This document shows, one piece after another, positions 8,799 through 19,622 of a stretch of 46,437 nucleotides of DNA (position 1 is its first letter; every line of letters begins with the position of its first letter). The DNA comes from Intrasporangiaceae bacterium. GTDB taxonomy: Bacteria > Actinomycetota > Actinomycetes > Actinomycetales > Dermatophilaceae. The position numbers were made by a program, and so were the translations under genes. The stretch is taken from the NCBI GenBank assembly GCA_021324575.1, contig JAJPIW010000103.1:1-46437 (forward strand), in the 5' to 3' direction. The notes under the pieces are model-generated. The model made no database searches. It was not told the DNA's origin and worked only from the letters and a program-made list of their open reading frames with translations.

Positions 8799-9719
8799 TC
8801 AGGACAGATGCGCGCACGCCTGGCCGGTCATGGCCTTGTGGCACAGGACCCGCAGACGCACCGCGAAGTTCAGGTTCTCCACGACGGGCTGACCGACCGA
8901 GGCACTCGTCAGGGCGCTGTCGATGATGCCGACGACCTTGCCGGACCGGTTGATGAGCGGGCCGCCGGAGTTCCCGTTGCTGATCGAGGCCGTGTTGCTG
9001 ATGTAGTCCTTGAGCACCTTGCTCACATTGCCCTGGGTCACCGAGTTGACCAGCTCCGACGCACCGAGGGGGTTGCCGATGGTCATGACGAAGTCGCCCG
9101 AGCGCGGGGCCGACGCACTCGGCTGGAGCGCGGGGAGCCGGGCGTTGACCGTGAAGAGCGCGACGTCGCCCTCGGGGTCGAACGACTTCAGCCGTGCGGT
9201 CAGGCTCCGGCCGGCGACGATGACCGTGGCGGTGTCCGGCGTTCCGCCGCCGGTGGAGGGTGCGCAGGTGTCGACCACGTGGGCCGCCGTGACGATCGTC
9301 GTCGTACCCTCGGTGGTCTCTCCGAGGTCCATGGCGAACCCGGACCCCACCGAGCTCCCGCAGCTGACGAGCACCACCGAGGGTGCCGCCGCATCGGCCA
9401 GCTTGGCGATGTCCGGTGGCAGGCTGTCGGTCGTCACCTGGAGCTGCTTCTCGTCGGCCGCCAGCTTGTTCTGGGTCGTCGTCAGCTGCGCCGACAGCGC
9501 GGCGATCTGGCTCTGGGCAGCTGCGGTCGCCGCCTTGGCCTCGGCCAGGGTGGCGGTGGTCGCCGCCTGGCTCGAGTCGAGGCTCGCCTGCAGCCACGAG
9601 ACCTGGTCGCGCAGGGTAGCCGCCTGGGAGCGCTCGTCCCGGACGACGAACGCGCTCGCGGCCACGGCCACGACACTCAGCCCGATGGCGGTCCAGCCGA
9701 GGCCACGCCCTGCGGTCAT
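8799..9719 (-). CDS. Membrane-anchored trypsin-like serine protease with coiled-coil stalk
   Basis: The product is 306 aa. Residues about 8-26 form a single membrane anchor, about 30-100 an Ala/Gln-rich coiled coil, and about 105-300 a trypsin/DegP-type domain. The triad is readable: His147 in TAAHVVD, Asp185 in EGDVALF, Ser251 in GNSGGPL. The pattern is intact, so it should be active outside the membrane. No PDZ domain follows. The ATG at 9719 has a GAGGAG ribosome site at good spacing, which rules out longer in-frame starts. It is divergent from the kinase gene and may share its roughly 70-base promoter region. Substrate unknown. Confidence 0.85.
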   Translation of the reverse strand: MTAGRGLGWTAIGLSVVAVAASAFVVRDERSQAATLRDQVSWLQASLDSSQAATTATLAEAKAATAAAQSQIAALSAQLTTTQNKLAADEKQLQVTTDSLPPDIAKLADAAAPSVVLVSCGSSVGSGFAMDLGETTEGTTTIVTAAHVVDTCAPSTGGGTPDTATVIVAGRSLTARLKSFDPEGDVALFTVNARLPALQPSASAPRSGDFVMTIGNPLGASELVNSVTQGNVSKVLKDYISNTASISNGNSGGPLINRSGKVVGIIDSALTSASVGQPVVENLNFAVRLRVLCHKAMTGQACAHLS

Positions 9720-9791
9720 GTTGCTCCTCACGATCGGGCACCGTCGTTGACCCTCGAGACTAGGGCAGACTGCGAGGATGGAGCCCGTGGC

Positions 9792-10787
9792 GTGGTCGGT
9801 CCCCTGGACGTGAGCACCCGTATGCCGGTCGGGCCGGAGGCCGAGCAGCTCGCCTCGGTGTTCGGCCGGGGAGAGCCCGTCTCCCTCACCCGGGTGGCCC
9901 GTGGCGCGCTGGGGGCGGTCTACCGGCTGGAGTCCGTCCTCGACGGGAAGCCGGCGGTCACGGCGGTCAAGGAGCTGTACTGGGAGATCCCCACCGAGGC
10001 CCAGGCCGACCGGGAGGTCGCCTTCACCCGGGCCTGCCGGCAGGCGGGCGTCGCCACGTCGACCGCCTTGCCGACCCAGGACGGCAGGTGGCTGGCGGTC
10101 GACGACGAGGCCCGGACCTGGCGGGCCTACCGCTGGCACGACGGCCGGACCCCGGACTGGGACGACATCCCCGCCGCGGTCTGGATGGCCCAGCAGGTTG
10201 CCGTGATCCACCGGCTGGACTGGCACCCCGGCGGCGGTGACCCGCGGGTCGCGGCGCACTGGTACGAGCGGGTGGACGTCGACTGGGACGGCCTCCTCGG
10301 CCCCCACCGACGCGAACCGTGGTGCGAGCCGATCACCGCCCGGCTTGCCGAACTCGTCGCCTCGACCGAGTTCGTCAACCAAGTCCCGAGCGGTCCGGCG
10401 ATCTGGTGCCACCGCGATCTCAACCCCAAGAACGTCATCATCGACGGCCCGACGCGGCACCTCGTCGACTGGGACAACGCGGGCCCGCTCGACCCGGTGC
10501 GCGACCTCGCCGAGGTGTTCATGCACGTGCTCCACCGGGTCGACCATCTACCAGCGGTCTACGCCGCCTACCTCGACGCCGGTGGCCCGGTACGCATCAC
10601 CGGTCCGGAGTCGCTCGTGACCGGGCCGGTCATCTACCTCAACTTCCTGCGCAGCCAGGTCGACGTGCTGTCCCAGCCCGACACCGACCCGATCCATCGC
10701 GACTTCGCGCTGGAGGCGGTTGCCAACAGCCTTGCGGGCCCATGGACCGTGGCCGACGTCGAGGCCGCTGCTCTGGTGCTCGGCTGA
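9792..10787 (+). CDS. Phosphotransferase of the aminoglycoside/choline kinase (APH) family
   Basis: The product is 331 aa. A protein-kinase-like fold is shown by the glycine-rich start (ARGALGAVYRLES), VKELYW (ATP lysine), the catalytic loop WCHRDLNPKN (Asp in HRD) and LVDWDNAG (metal-binding Asp). The family phosphorylates small molecules; substrate unknown here. The GTG at 9792 has a GGATGGAG ribosome site at suitable spacing. Alternatives are GTG 9810 and ATG 9822, without such a site; the ATG at 9822 lies inside a GTATGCCG octamer. It is convergent with aroB and alone on the plus strand in this block. Confidence 0.75.
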   Translation: MVGPLDVSTRMPVGPEAEQLASVFGRGEPVSLTRVARGALGAVYRLESVLDGKPAVTAVKELYWEIPTEAQADREVAFTRACRQAGVATSTALPTQDGRWLAVDDEARTWRAYRWHDGRTPDWDDIPAAVWMAQQVAVIHRLDWHPGGGDPRVAAHWYERVDVDWDGLLGPHRREPWCEPITARLAELVASTEFVNQVPSGPAIWCHRDLNPKNVIIDGPTRHLVDWDNAGPLDPVRDLAEVFMHVLHRVDHLPAVYAAYLDAGGPVRITGPESLVTGPVIYLNFLRSQVDVLSQPDTDPIHRDFALEAVANSLAGPWTVADVEAAALVLG

Positions 10788-10789
10788 CC

Positions 10790-10831
10790 GCCCGACTGTC
10801 CGATCCGACGACCTAACCTTCGCGGTCGGGC
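10790..10831. terminator. Possible bidirectional terminator between the kinase gene and aroB
   Basis: GCCCGAC at 10790-10796 can pair with GTCGGGC at 10825-10831 across a 28-base loop in the 45-base gap between convergent genes. There is no T-run. Weak. Confidence 0.25.
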
Positions 10832-10832
10832 C

Positions 10833-11906
10833 TCAGCGGGCGAGGGCGTCGTATGCCGCCTGCAGCTCGGCCTCTTTGGGGCCGACGAGGCGTGCCGGCT
10901 GCGCCAGGCCGTCGAGCACGACGAACCGCAGCGTCGACCCGCGGGTCTTCTTGTCCCGGCCCATGGCGGCCAGCAGGTCGGCGAGCGGGCGGGCGGCATA
11001 CGTCGTCGGCAGACCCACCGAGGTGAGGACGTCGCGGTGGCGAGCCAGGAGCGCGTCGTCAAGCCGCCCTGCGCGGTGGGCGAGCTCGGCCGCGAAGACC
11101 ATGCCGATCGCCACGCCCTCGCCGTGCCGCATCCGGTAGCCCTCGGCCTGCTCGATGGCATGCCCGAGGGTGTGACCGTAGTTGAGGATCTCGCGCAGCC
11201 CGGACTCCTTGAGGTCCTGGCCGACGACCTCGGCCTTGACCGCGACGGCCCGCTCGACCAGCTCGACCGTGTGCGGTCCGTCGGGCCGAGCGGCCGCCGC
11301 CGGGTCGGACTCGACGAGGTCGAGGATGACCGGGTCGGCGATGAAGCCGGCCTTGATGACCTCGGCCAGACCGGCCACGTAGTCCGCGTCGGGCAGGGTG
11401 GCCAGGGTGTCGACGTCGCACAGGACGCCGACCGGCGGATGGAACGAGCCGACGAGGTTCTTGCCCTCGGCGGTGTTGATGCCGGTCTTGCCGCCGACGG
11501 CCGCGTCGACCATCCCGAGCAGGGTCGTCGGCACGGCGATCCAGTGCACGCCGCGCAGCCAGGTCGCCCCGACGAAGCCGGCGAGGTCGGTGACGGTTCC
11601 CCCACCCACGCCCACGACGACGTCGGTCCGGGTGAAGCCGGCGGCCCCGAGCTCGCTCCACAGCCGGGCAGCAACCTCTGCGGTCTTCGCCGACTCCGCG
11701 TCCGGGACGTGCGTCTCGGTGACCGCAATCCCCTTGTCCCGCAACGCATCGGCGACGGTCACGGCATACGGGAGCGTGCCGGTGCTCACGACGAAGGCCC
11801 GGGTCGCGCCGTCGGGGACCAGGTCCCCCACGGTGGGCAGCAGCCCGGGTCCGACGACGACGTCGTATGCCGGGTCGCCCGTCACGGTGATCCGTCGCAC
11901 GGTCAT
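10833..11906 (-). CDS. aroB: 3-dehydroquinate synthase
   Basis: The product is 357 aa. It cyclises DAHP to 3-dehydroquinate, the second shikimate step. Family marks include the NAD site GVGGGTVTDLAGFVGATW, LLGMVDAAVGGKTGIN, and the metal ligands in AEVIKAGF and NYGHTLGHAIE. The ATG at 11906 overlaps the aroK stop by 4 bases (ATGA). Gene order aroC-aroK-aroB is conserved in actinobacteria. It ends 45 bases from the convergent kinase gene. Confidence 0.96.
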   Translation of the reverse strand: MTVRRITVTGDPAYDVVVGPGLLPTVGDLVPDGATRAFVVSTGTLPYAVTVADALRDKGIAVTETHVPDAESAKTAEVAARLWSELGAAGFTRTDVVVGVGGGTVTDLAGFVGATWLRGVHWIAVPTTLLGMVDAAVGGKTGINTAEGKNLVGSFHPPVGVLCDVDTLATLPDADYVAGLAEVIKAGFIADPVILDLVESDPAAAARPDGPHTVELVERAVAVKAEVVGQDLKESGLREILNYGHTLGHAIEQAEGYRMRHGEGVAIGMVFAAELAHRAGRLDDALLARHRDVLTSVGLPTTYAARPLADLLAAMGRDKKTRGSTLRFVVLDGLAQPARLVGPKEAELQAAYDALAR

Positions 11907-12433
11907 GGCGCAGCCGTGCCCACGAGCAGACCGGCGATCTCGGCGGCGACGTCCTCCGGTGTCCGGCCGGCAGTGTCGACCCGGTGGGTGGCGACCGCCT
12001 CGTAGACCGGGCGGCGCTCCTTCATCATGGCCACCCACGTGGCGCGCGGGTTGACGGCGAGCAGGGGCCGGGAGGCGTCGAAGCCGATCCGCCGGGCCGC
12101 GTCGGCGATCCCGACGTCGAGGAAGACGACGGTGTGACCGGCGAGCAGCGCCCGGGTCGCGAGGTCGATCGGAGCTCCCCCGCCCAGCGCGACGACGCCG
12201 CGCTCCTCGGCCAGCGCCTGGGCCACGGCCTCCCGCTCCATGGCCCGGAAGGTCGGCTCGCCCGACGTCACGAAGATGTCGGAGATCGTTGCGCCGGCGA
12301 CGGACTCGACCAGGGCGTCGGTGTCGAGCACCGGCAGCCCGAGGAGCCGTCCGAGGGCCGTCGCGACGGTGGTCTTGCCCGAGCCGGGCGGGCCGATGAT
12401 GACGGCGGCCGGCCGGTCGGCCGTCGTGGTCAC
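11903..12433 (-). CDS. aroK: Shikimate kinase
   Basis: The product is 176 aa. The Walker A motif [11 protein letters not shown], the shikimate-binding DTDALVE and GGGAP, and the lid with RPLL and ERRPVYE are present. It phosphorylates shikimate. The chosen GTG at 12433 makes a 4-base GTGA overlap with the aroC stop; the adjacent GTG at 12436 is an alternative. The stop overlaps the aroB start. Confidence 0.95.
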   Translation of the reverse strand: MTTTADRPAAVIIGPPGSGKTTVATALGRLLGLPVLDTDALVESVAGATISDIFVTSGEPTFRAMEREAVAQALAEERGVVALGGGAPIDLATRALLAGHTVVFLDVGIADAARRIGFDASRPLLAVNPRATWVAMMKERRPVYEAVATHRVDTAGRTPEDVAAEIAGLLVGTAAP

Positions 12434-13653
12434 CACGTGCGCATGCTCTCGGGGATGGCGGCGAGGTAGGCGGCGTGGTTGCGCGAGGTCTCGGCCACCG
12501 AGTCGCCACCGAACTTCTCCAGACAGGCCTCGGCCAGCACGAGTGCGACCATCGCCTCGGCGACGACGCCGGCCGCGGGGACGGCGCACACGTCGGAGCG
12601 CTGGTGGATCGCCTTGGCCGGCTCGTCGGAGGCGACGTCGACCGTGTCCAGCGACCGCGGGACCGTCGAGATCGGCTTCATGGCAGCGCGGACCCGCAGC
12701 ACGCCCCCGACCGACATCCCGCCCTCGGTGCCGCCGGCCCGGCCGGTGCGTCGCCGGATGGTGCCGTCGGCGTCCCGCTCCATCTCGTCATGGGCCTGCG
12801 ACCCACGGCGGGCCGCGGTGCGGAAGCCGTCGCCGACCTCGACACCCTTGATCGCCTGAATGCCCATGAGCGCGGCGCCCAGCCGCGCGTCGAGGCGCCG
12901 GTCCCAGTGCACGTGCGAGCCGAGCCCCGGGGGCAGTCCGTAGGCGACGACCTCCACGACGCCGCCGAGCGTGTCGCCGTCGGCCTTGGCCGCCTCGACC
13001 TCGGCGATCATCGCGGCCGACCCGTCCGCGTCGAGGGCACGCACCGGGTCGTCGTCGAGCCGGTCGACATCCTCGGGTGTGGGCAGCGGCGCGTCGTCGG
13101 GGACCCCGGCGGCGCCGATGGCCACGGTGTGGGAGACGAGCCGGATCCCGTAGGCCTGCTGGAGGAAGTGGGCTGCCACCGCGCCGAGGGCGACCCGGGC
13201 GGCGGTCTCGCGGGCCGATGCCCGCTCGAGCACCGGGCGGGCGTCGTCGAAGCCGTACTTCTGCATCCCGACCAGGTCGGCATGGCCCGGACGCGGGCGG
13301 GTCAGCGGACGGTTGCGGCCCACCTCCTGCGGGGCACCGACGTCGGAGGCCGCGGCATACGCGTCCTCACTCACCGGGTCCGGCGACATGACGGTCTGCC
13401 ACTTGGCCCACTCGGAGTTCCCGACCCGGATCGCGACCGGCGAACCCATCGTCACGCCGTGCCGGACGCCGCCGAGGAACTCGACCTCGTCCTGCTCGAA
13501 CTTCATCCGGGCACCGCGCCCGAAGCCGAGCCGCCGGCGGGCCAGCGCAGCGGCCACGTCGCGGGTGGTCACCTCGATCCCGGCCGGCAGCCCCTCGATC
13601 GTCGCGAGGAGGGCGGGGCCGTGGGACTCACCTGCGGTCAACCAACGGAGCAT
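12430..13653 (-). CDS. aroC: Chorismate synthase
   Basis: The product is 407 aa. The N-terminus [35 protein letters not shown] and [10 protein letters not shown] are family signatures for FMN and EPSP binding. It forms chorismate, the last shared precursor of the aromatic amino acids. The ATG at 13653 has GGGAGGA eight bases upstream. The gap to the prepilin peptidase gene is 43 bases. Confidence 0.97.
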   Translation of the reverse strand: MLRWLTAGESHGPALLATIEGLPAGIEVTTRDVAAALARRRLGFGRGARMKFEQDEVEFLGGVRHGVTMGSPVAIRVGNSEWAKWQTVMSPDPVSEDAYAAASDVGAPQEVGRNRPLTRPRPGHADLVGMQKYGFDDARPVLERASARETAARVALGAVAAHFLQQAYGIRLVSHTVAIGAAGVPDDAPLPTPEDVDRLDDDPVRALDADGSAAMIAEVEAAKADGDTLGGVVEVVAYGLPPGLGSHVHWDRRLDARLGAALMGIQAIKGVEVGDGFRTAARRGSQAHDEMERDADGTIRRRTGRAGGTEGGMSVGGVLRVRAAMKPISTVPRSLDTVDVASDEPAKAIHQRSDVCAVPAAGVVAEAMVALVLAEACLEKFGGDSVAETSRNHAAYLAAIPESMRTW

Positions 13654-13696
13654 GGCGCCGATCCTCCCACGGGCCCAACTCGTGCCCACCGCCTGC

Positions 13697-14380
13697 TCAG
13701 CCGGTGACCATCCAGGTGAGCAGGTCCGGCCCCCAGGCCGCGACGACGAGGGCCGCGACGCAGAGGGAGGGACCGAACGCGACCGATGAGCGCAGGTTCA
13801 CCCGCCGGGTGATGAGGAGGACGAGCGAGACGACGCCTCCGATGACGAAGGCGAGCGCGAGCCCGAGGACCACGTGCCCGAGGGACAGCCACCCGAGGGC
13901 CATGCCGAGCAGGCCGGCGACCTTGACGTCGCCGAGCCCGAGCCCGCCACCGGGGACGAGGGCGAGCACCCGGAAGACCAGCCATGCGGCAGCGCCGCCG
14001 ATGAGGGCGGACCGCCAGTGGGTGCCACCGTCGGCGACGGCCGCGATGCCGAGGAGGGCGGCGAGGGCCGGGTAGGCGGGCAGGACCAGACCGTTGGGCA
14101 GGCGATGGACGTCGAGGTCGATCCAGGTGAGGCAGACGGTGAGCCAGCCGAGCAGCAGGTATGCCGGGAGCGCAGCTCCGTGCGCCACCTGCCCAAGACG
14201 CAGGGCGAGGACCGCCCAGCCGAGGGCCAGCGCGACCGGCGGCCACCACCGGCGCCCCGCGGGTCCCACGGCGTCGTCCTCGTCGATGCGGTAGCCACCG
14301 GTGGCGAGCACCGTCGCCGAGCGGTGTCCGAGCAGCCCGCCCGCGACGGCCAGGACCAGCGGCAGCACGATCGGTGTCAC
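13697..14380 (-). CDS. Type IV prepilin peptidase (A24 family)
   Basis: The product is 227 aa and strongly hydrophobic, with about six or seven membrane segments. The two catalytic aspartates of this family appear in [11 protein letters not shown] and in [11 protein letters not shown] (the GxGD motif). It lacks the N-terminal cysteine-rich methylase domain of PilD, so it looks like a peptidase-only form as in Tad/Flp systems. It would cleave prepilin leaders at the membrane. The GTG start overlaps the aroE stop (GTGA). No pilin or secretion genes are in the window. Confidence 0.85.
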   Translation of the reverse strand: MTPIVLPLVLAVAGGLLGHRSATVLATGGYRIDEDDAVGPAGRRWWPPVALALGWAVLALRLGQVAHGAALPAYLLLGWLTVCLTWIDLDVHRLPNGLVLPAYPALAALLGIAAVADGGTHWRSALIGGAAAWLVFRVLALVPGGGLGLGDVKVAGLLGMALGWLSLGHVVLGLALAFVIGGVVSLVLLITRRVNLRSSVAFGPSLCVAALVVAAWGPDLLTWMVTG

Positions 14381-15243
14381 CGGTCGCGGCTCGCTCCCGA
14401 GCGCCGGACCAGCTCGGCGCGGCCGGCCGCCGCCATCGCCTCGACGGGTGCCTCGTGGCCGGTGAAGAGACGGAACTGCTCGGCGGCCTGGTGGACGAGC
14501 ATGTCCAGACCGGAGATGACCTGCATCCCGTGGGCCGAGGCGGCGCGGGCCAAGGGCGTCGGCCAGTCGGCATAGACGACGTCGAGGAGGGTCACCCCCT
14601 CGAACGACGAGCCGGCCCCGTCGAGGGCACCGCCCACCGTCGCGCTGGGCCCCGGTGGCAGCGTGCTGACGACCAGGCGGCTCGGGTCATCGGCCCACCC
14701 GCCGAGCTCGCAGGCAGTCACCAGGACGGCTCCGCCGCTCAGGCGTCCGGCCCAGTCCGCCAGTGCCGCAACGGCTTCCGGTCGACGAGCAGCCACTCGC
14801 ACCGAGCCGACGCCCAGGGACCGCAGCGCCAGAACCGCGGAGCGAGCCGTTGCCCCGGCGCCGAGCACGGTCGCCCCTCCCCCGTGCTCGACCCCAGCCA
14901 GAGCGCGAGCCAGTCCCACGACATCGGTGTTGTCGCCGTCCCAGTGCCCGTCCGGGCGATGGATCAGCGTGTTGATCGAACCCGCCTCCTCGGCCACGAC
15001 GCTCACCGACACGGTGACGCCGAACGCCACCTCCTTGAGCGGCATGGTGAGGGACAGACCGCGCCAGGACGCGTCCAGGCCGGCCACGAACCCGCTGAAC
15101 CCGGTCACCTCGACCGGCTCCGCGGCATACGACCAGTCGGTCAACCCGAGAGCGGCGTAACCGGCGTTGTGCAGGGTGGGTGACAGCGAGTGCGCGATCG
15201 GCGAGCCCAGCACCGCGGCGCGGTTCGCCCCGGACCTCAGCAC
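14377..15243 (-). CDS. aroE: Shikimate dehydrogenase
   Basis: The product is 288 aa. Substrate-site residues are in HSLSPTLHNAGY and in SLTMPLKE (where many homologues have NVTxPHK; the Lys is kept); GDNTDVVG, and the NADP loop VLGAGATARSA follow. It reduces 3-dehydroshikimate. The GTG at 15243 overlaps the mltG stop by 7 bases. The Leu in place of His in the MPLKE motif is a modest variation also seen in other actinobacterial members, from memory. Confidence 0.9.
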   Translation of the reverse strand: MLRSGANRAAVLGSPIAHSLSPTLHNAGYAALGLTDWSYAAEPVEVTGFSGFVAGLDASWRGLSLTMPLKEVAFGVTVSVSVVAEEAGSINTLIHRPDGHWDGDNTDVVGLARALAGVEHGGGATVLGAGATARSAVLALRSLGVGSVRVAARRPEAVAALADWAGRLSGGAVLVTACELGGWADDPSRLVVSTLPPGPSATVGGALDGAGSSFEGVTLLDVVYADWPTPLARAASAHGMQVISGLDMLVHQAAEQFRLFTGHEAPVEAMAAAGRAELVRRSGASRDR

Positions 15244-16385
15244 TTGCCCTTGTGCGACTGGCACCAGGCCTGGAACTCCCGGACGTAGGCGTCGTGCTCG
15301 TCCTTGGTGACGGCGTACTTCGTCTCCCCGGTCTCGGGGTTCACGGCGACGAAGTAGAGCCAGGGACCGACGGCCGGGTGGGTCGCGGCCTGCATCGACT
15401 TGGCCCCGGGGTTGGAGATCGGGCCGGCGGGCAGGCCGGGGTGGACGTAGGTGTTCCACGGGTTGGCGTCGCCGCGCTCGCGGTCGGTCGTCGTGACCGC
15501 CCGCTTCCTGGCGCCGTAGGACACGGTCGAGTCAAGCTGGAGGTAGCCGTAGGGCGGAGGCCCGCTCCGGCTCAGCCGGTTGAGGATGACCCGGGCCACC
15601 TTGGGCCGGTCGACGTCCTTGCGGGCCTCGGCCTCGATGATCGATGCCAGGGTGAGGGCGCTCTCCATGCTGGCGTCAGTGGCGCCGGCCCTGCGGAGGT
15701 TGGCCACGGCAGCCTTGACCATGGCCCTCAGCTGTTGGACCGCCGTCGCCTTCTCAGGGAACTGGTAGGTGTCCGGGAAGAGGTAGCCCTCGATGTTGCC
15801 CTTGGCCGCCGCGGGCAGCCCGATGGCCGGGTTCCTGGCGGCGGCGGCGTAGTCGGCCAGCGGCACTCCGGTCGCCTTGGACAGGATCGGGTAGATCTCG
15901 CTGGCCCACAGCCCCTCACGGATCGTCACTCCGGAGACGGTGCGGTTCTTGGGGTCGGTCAGCGCCTTGAGCGCGTCCGTCCCCTTCATCTGCAGCTTGA
16001 GCGCGTAGACGCCCGGCTGGATCGACTGGGCCGCCTTGGGGTCGGCGTTCGCCGCATCGGTGAAGGCCCCGGTGGTCTTGACGACGTCGGCCTTGACCAG
16101 GGTGGCCGCGATGTCGCGGCCGACGTCTCCCGCGTGGACGGTCACCTTGACCGACCCGCTGCCCGGGCCGGGGTAGTCCTTGGGGGCGGTGAGCCGGTCG
16201 TAGAGCGGCTTGACGAACTGCACCGACCCGTATGCCGCACCGCCGACGACCACGAGCGCGAGGAGCAGCGCGAGCAGGCCCTTCCATCGCGGGCGACGGT
16301 GTGGGCGACGACGGCGCTGGAAGTGGCCGCGGGAGTCCAGATGGTCGGCGTCACCGAAGATCGACTCCTCCAGGTGGCTGCTCAC
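15237..16385 (-). CDS. mltG: Endolytic peptidoglycan transglycosylase MltG
   Basis: The product is 382 aa. A basic cytoplasmic N-terminus is followed by one membrane segment (about residues 36-55), a LysM-like region, and the YceG/MltG catalytic domain. Family marks are [18 protein letters not shown] (catalytic Glu region), [30 protein letters not shown]. MltG cuts nascent glycan strands and is thought to set their length. The GTG start overlaps the ruvX stop (GTGA); the ruvX-mltG-aroE order is conserved in actinobacteria. Confidence 0.94.
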   Translation of the reverse strand: MSSHLEESIFGDADHLDSRGHFQRRRRPHRRPRWKGLLALLLALVVVGGAAYGSVQFVKPLYDRLTAPKDYPGPGSGSVKVTVHAGDVGRDIAATLVKADVVKTTGAFTDAANADPKAAQSIQPGVYALKLQMKGTDALKALTDPKNRTVSGVTIREGLWASEIYPILSKATGVPLADYAAAARNPAIGLPAAAKGNIEGYLFPDTYQFPEKATAVQQLRAMVKAAVANLRRAGATDASMESALTLASIIEAEARKDVDRPKVARVILNRLSRSGPPPYGYLQLDSTVSYGARKRAVTTTDRERGDANPWNTYVHPGLPAGPISNPGAKSMQAATHPAVGPWLYFVAVNPETGETKYAVTKDEHDAYVREFQAWCQSHKGKC

Positions 16386-16879
16386 CGTCGTCCATCCTTC
16401 GTCCGCGCCTTGTGGCGTCCCGGCCTGACCGACGCACCGGGGGGTCGCCCCGTCGCGCGTTCTGCGTCGAGGGCGTTCTGGAGGATCAGCACCGCGGCCG
16501 CCTGGTCGACGACCGCTCGTTGCCGACGCCCCGGGACGCCGCTGTCACGCAGGAAGCGGTGGGCGTCGACCGTGGTCAGCCGCTCGTCGAGGAGCCGGAC
16601 CGGCACGGGGGCGACACGCGCCGCAACCCGGGCAGCATACCTGCGAGCCCCCGCGGCAGCGGGACCCTCGCTCCCGTCGAGCGAGCGGGGCAGGCCCACG
16701 ACGACCTCGACGGCAGCCGTCTCGAGCACGAGGGCGGCGAGCCGGTCGAGGTCGGTCTCGCCCGCCTCATCGCGGTCCAGCGTGGTCAGCGGGGTCGCCA
16801 GCAGGCCGCCCGGGTCGCAGCTGGCGACGCCGACCCGGACCGAGCCGACGTCGACGCCGATCCGCGTGCCGTCACGCAC
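16382..16879 (-). CDS. ruvX: Putative Holliday junction resolvase RuvX / YqgF (rRNA-processing nuclease family)
   Basis: The product is 165 aa. The RNase-H-like fold shows catalytic acidic residues in [12 protein letters not shown], in [15 protein letters not shown], and in [11 protein letters not shown]. YqgF proteins act in 16S rRNA 5-prime maturation in E. coli and are annotated as resolvases by fold. The GTG at 16879 has only a weak ribosome site. It follows alaS after 31 bases, a widely conserved neighbour pair. Confidence 0.92.
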   Translation of the reverse strand: MRDGTRIGVDVGSVRVGVASCDPGGLLATPLTTLDRDEAGETDLDRLAALVLETAAVEVVVGLPRSLDGSEGPAAAGARRYAARVAARVAPVPVRLLDERLTTVDAHRFLRDSGVPGRRQRAVVDQAAAVLILQNALDAERATGRPPGASVRPGRHKARTKDGRR

Positions 16880-16910
16880 CGGATGCCTGCTGGCGTCGTG
16901 ACACCGCAGC

Positions 16911-19604
16911 TCAGCCGGTCAGCTCGCCGACACGCCAACGAACGAGCGACAGGGCGTCGTCGACCTTGGAGGCGTCGGTTCCGCCCCCCTGGGCCAGGTC
17001 GTCCTTGCCGCCACCGCCGCCGCCGAGCACCTGGGCCGCGGCCTTGACGAGGTCGCCGGCCTTGACGCCCCGGTCGCGCGCGCCCTGGTTGGTCGCAATG
17101 ACGACGACCGGCCGGTTCCCGGCCACCGCCGTCGCCGCCACGACGGCCGGTGCGCTGTCACCGAGCCGCTTCCGGACGTCGAGCACCATGGCTCGCAGGT
17201 CGTCGGCCGAGACCCCGTCGCCGGCCGGGTGGCCGACGAAGCGGACCCCGTTGACGTCCACGGCGTCCTTGGCGAGGTCGCCGGTCGCCGCGAGCGCCTG
17301 CTGCTGGCGGAGCTGGCCGATCTCGCGCTCGGCGTCCTTGAGCCGGGCGACCATGGCGCCGATCCGGTCGGTGAGGTCCGCCGGCTGGGCCTTGACCAGC
17401 TCGGTGAGCTCGGCGACGATCGCCCGTTCCTTGGCGAGGTAGCGAAGGGCCTCCATCCCGACGAACGCCTCGAGCCGGCGCACGCCCGAGCCGACGCTGG
17501 ACTCGCCGGTGAGCGTGAGGGCCCCGACCTGGCTGGAGTGCTGGACGTGGGTGCCACCGCACAGCTCGCGCGACCAGGGCCCGCCGATCTCGATGACCCG
17601 CACCTCCTCGCCGTAGGTCTCGCCGAAGAGGGCGATGGCCCCGAAGTCGCGCGCCTCGGGCAGGGTCATGTACTGGGCGCGGACCGGCAGGTCGTCGCGG
17701 ACCGCGAGGTTGGCGACCTCCTCGATCTCGCTGCGGGTCGCCGCCGAGAGGCCGGAGCTCCAGGCGAAGTCCAGACGGAGATAGCCCGGCTTGTTGTAGG
17801 AGCCCGACTGCAGGGCCGAGGGGCCGAGCACCTGGCGCAGCGCGGCGTGGACGACGTGGGTGCCGGAGTGGGCCTGGCAGGCGGCGAGCCGCCACTGCGG
17901 GTCGACCTCAGCACTCACCGCCGCACCCAGCCGGACCGGGCCGGTGAGCACCTCGACCGTGTGCGCGATGAGACCCTTGACGGGGCGCTGGACGTCGACG
18001 ACCGACAGGTGCGCACCATCGCTGGTGATGACGCCCTCGTCGGCGATCTGGCCGCCGGACTCGGCATAGAACGGCGTGCGGTCGAGGATGACCTGGCCGC
18101 GCTGGCCCGGCTCGATCTCCTCCACGCTCTCACCGTCGACGACGAGACCGACGACGGTTGCCTCGGAGGTCAGCTCGGAGTAGGCGCGGAAGTCGGTCGC
18201 ACCGGCGGCACGCAGCTCCTTCCAGACCTCGGTGTTGGCATGGCCGGACTTCTTGGCCTTGGCGTCCGCCTTGGCCCGCTCGCGCTGCTCGGTCATCAGC
18301 CGGGTGAAGCCCTCACGGTCCACCGACAGGCCCTGCTCCGCCGCCATCTCCAGGGTCAGGTCGATCGGGAAGCCGTAGGTGTCGTGCAGCTGGAAGGCCT
18401 TGTCGCCGGCGAGGGTGGTGCCGCCGGCGTCCTTGGTCGAGGAGACGGCGGTGTCCAGGATGTTGGTGCCCGCGGCGAGGGTCCGGCGGAAGGCCTCCTC
18501 CTCGGCATACGCGATCTGGGAGATCCGGGCGAACCCCGCCTCGAGCTCGGGGTAGGACTGCTTCATCCGCTCCAGCGAGATCGGCAGGAGATGGGGCAGG
18601 CACGGGTCGTCGAAGCCGAGGAGCCGCATGGCCCGCACGGCACGGCGGATGAGCCGGCGCAGGACGTAGCCGCGCCCCTCGTTGCCCGGCGTCACACCGT
18701 CGCCGATGAGCATCAGCGAGGTGCGGACGTGGTCAGCGACGACCCGCAGCCGGACGTCGTCGGGCGCACTGTGCGCGGCGTCGTGCCCCGAGGCCGCGCC
18801 ATAGACCTTGCCGGTCATCTCGGCGGCCCTGGCGAGGACCGGGTAGACCTCGTCGATCTCGTACAGGTTGTCGACGCCCTGCAGGATGCTCGCGATCCGC
18901 TCCAGACCCATGCCCGTGTCGATGTTCTTCTTGGGCAGCGGGCCGGAGATCGTGAAGTCCTCCTTGGTGCGGAACTCCGAGAGCTCCTCCTGCATGAAGA
19001 CGAGGTTCCAGACCTCCATGTAGCGGTCCTCGTCGACCGCGGGGCCGCCTTCGGGGCCGTACTCCGCGCCGCGGTCGTAGTAGATCTCGCTGCACGGTCC
19101 GGCCGGCCCGGGCACGCCCATGCTCCAGTAGTTGTCGGCCTTGCCGCGCCGGACGATCCGCTCCCGCGGCACCGAGGTCTGGCTCAGCCACAGGTCGATG
19201 GCCTCGTCGTCGTCGGTGTAGACGGTGGCCCACAGCCGCTGCGGGTCCAGGCCGTATCCGCCCTCGTCCTGGGAGGTCGTGAGCAGCTCCCAGGCGTAGT
19301 CGATGGCGCCTTCCTTGAAGTAGTCACCGAAGGAGAAGTTGCCGTTCATCTGGAAGAACGTGCCGTGCCGGCTGGTCTTGCCGACCTCTTCGATGTCCTG
19401 GGTGCGGACGCACTTCTGGACACTCGTGGCGCGCTTCCACGGCGGAGTCTCCTGGCCGAGGAAGTACGGCTTGAACGGCACCATGCCGGCGTTGACGAAC
19501 AGCAGGTTCGGGTCGTCGTAGAGCAGCGGTGCGCTGGGCACGACCGTGTGCCCCTTGCTCTCGAAGAAGCGCAGCCAGCGTCGCCTGATCTCGGCGGTTT
19601 CCAT
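16911..19604 (-). CDS. alaS: Alanyl-tRNA synthetase
   Basis: The product is 897 aa, full length. The class II catalytic core begins [19 protein letters not shown], with [20 protein letters not shown] and [12 protein letters not shown]. The editing domain has the zinc site motif CGGTHV, and the C-terminal DHHA1 domain contains a GGGGGG run followed by KDDLAQGGG. It charges tRNA-Ala and removes mischarged Ser/Gly. The start is the conserved METAEIR. Its leader carries three tandem octamers and a candidate -10. Confidence 0.98.
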   Translation of the reverse strand: METAEIRRRWLRFFESKGHTVVPSAPLLYDDPNLLFVNAGMVPFKPYFLGQETPPWKRATSVQKCVRTQDIEEVGKTSRHGTFFQMNGNFSFGDYFKEGAIDYAWELLTTSQDEGGYGLDPQRLWATVYTDDDEAIDLWLSQTSVPRERIVRRGKADNYWSMGVPGPAGPCSEIYYDRGAEYGPEGGPAVDEDRYMEVWNLVFMQEELSEFRTKEDFTISGPLPKKNIDTGMGLERIASILQGVDNLYEIDEVYPVLARAAEMTGKVYGAASGHDAAHSAPDDVRLRVVADHVRTSLMLIGDGVTPGNEGRGYVLRRLIRRAVRAMRLLGFDDPCLPHLLPISLERMKQSYPELEAGFARISQIAYAEEEAFRRTLAAGTNILDTAVSSTKDAGGTTLAGDKAFQLHDTYGFPIDLTLEMAAEQGLSVDREGFTRLMTEQRERAKADAKAKKSGHANTEVWKELRAAGATDFRAYSELTSEATVVGLVVDGESVEEIEPGQRGQVILDRTPFYAESGGQIADEGVITSDGAHLSVVDVQRPVKGLIAHTVEVLTGPVRLGAAVSAEVDPQWRLAACQAHSGTHVVHAALRQVLGPSALQSGSYNKPGYLRLDFAWSSGLSAATRSEIEEVANLAVRDDLPVRAQYMTLPEARDFGAIALFGETYGEEVRVIEIGGPWSRELCGGTHVQHSSQVGALTLTGESSVGSGVRRLEAFVGMEALRYLAKERAIVAELTELVKAQPADLTDRIGAMVARLKDAEREIGQLRQQQALAATGDLAKDAVDVNGVRFVGHPAGDGVSADDLRAMVLDVRKRLGDSAPAVVAATAVAGNRPVVVIATNQGARDRGVKAGDLVKAAAQVLGGGGGGKDDLAQGGGTDASKVDDALSLVRWRVGELTG

Positions 19605-19622
19605 GCGTGCTCAGTCCTTGCC

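Noticed and set aside
8451-10787. A 778-codon frame as one large protein ending with the kinase
   Set aside because: The upstream part is antisense to efp and the protease, both well supported; only the kinase part has a recognisable fold.
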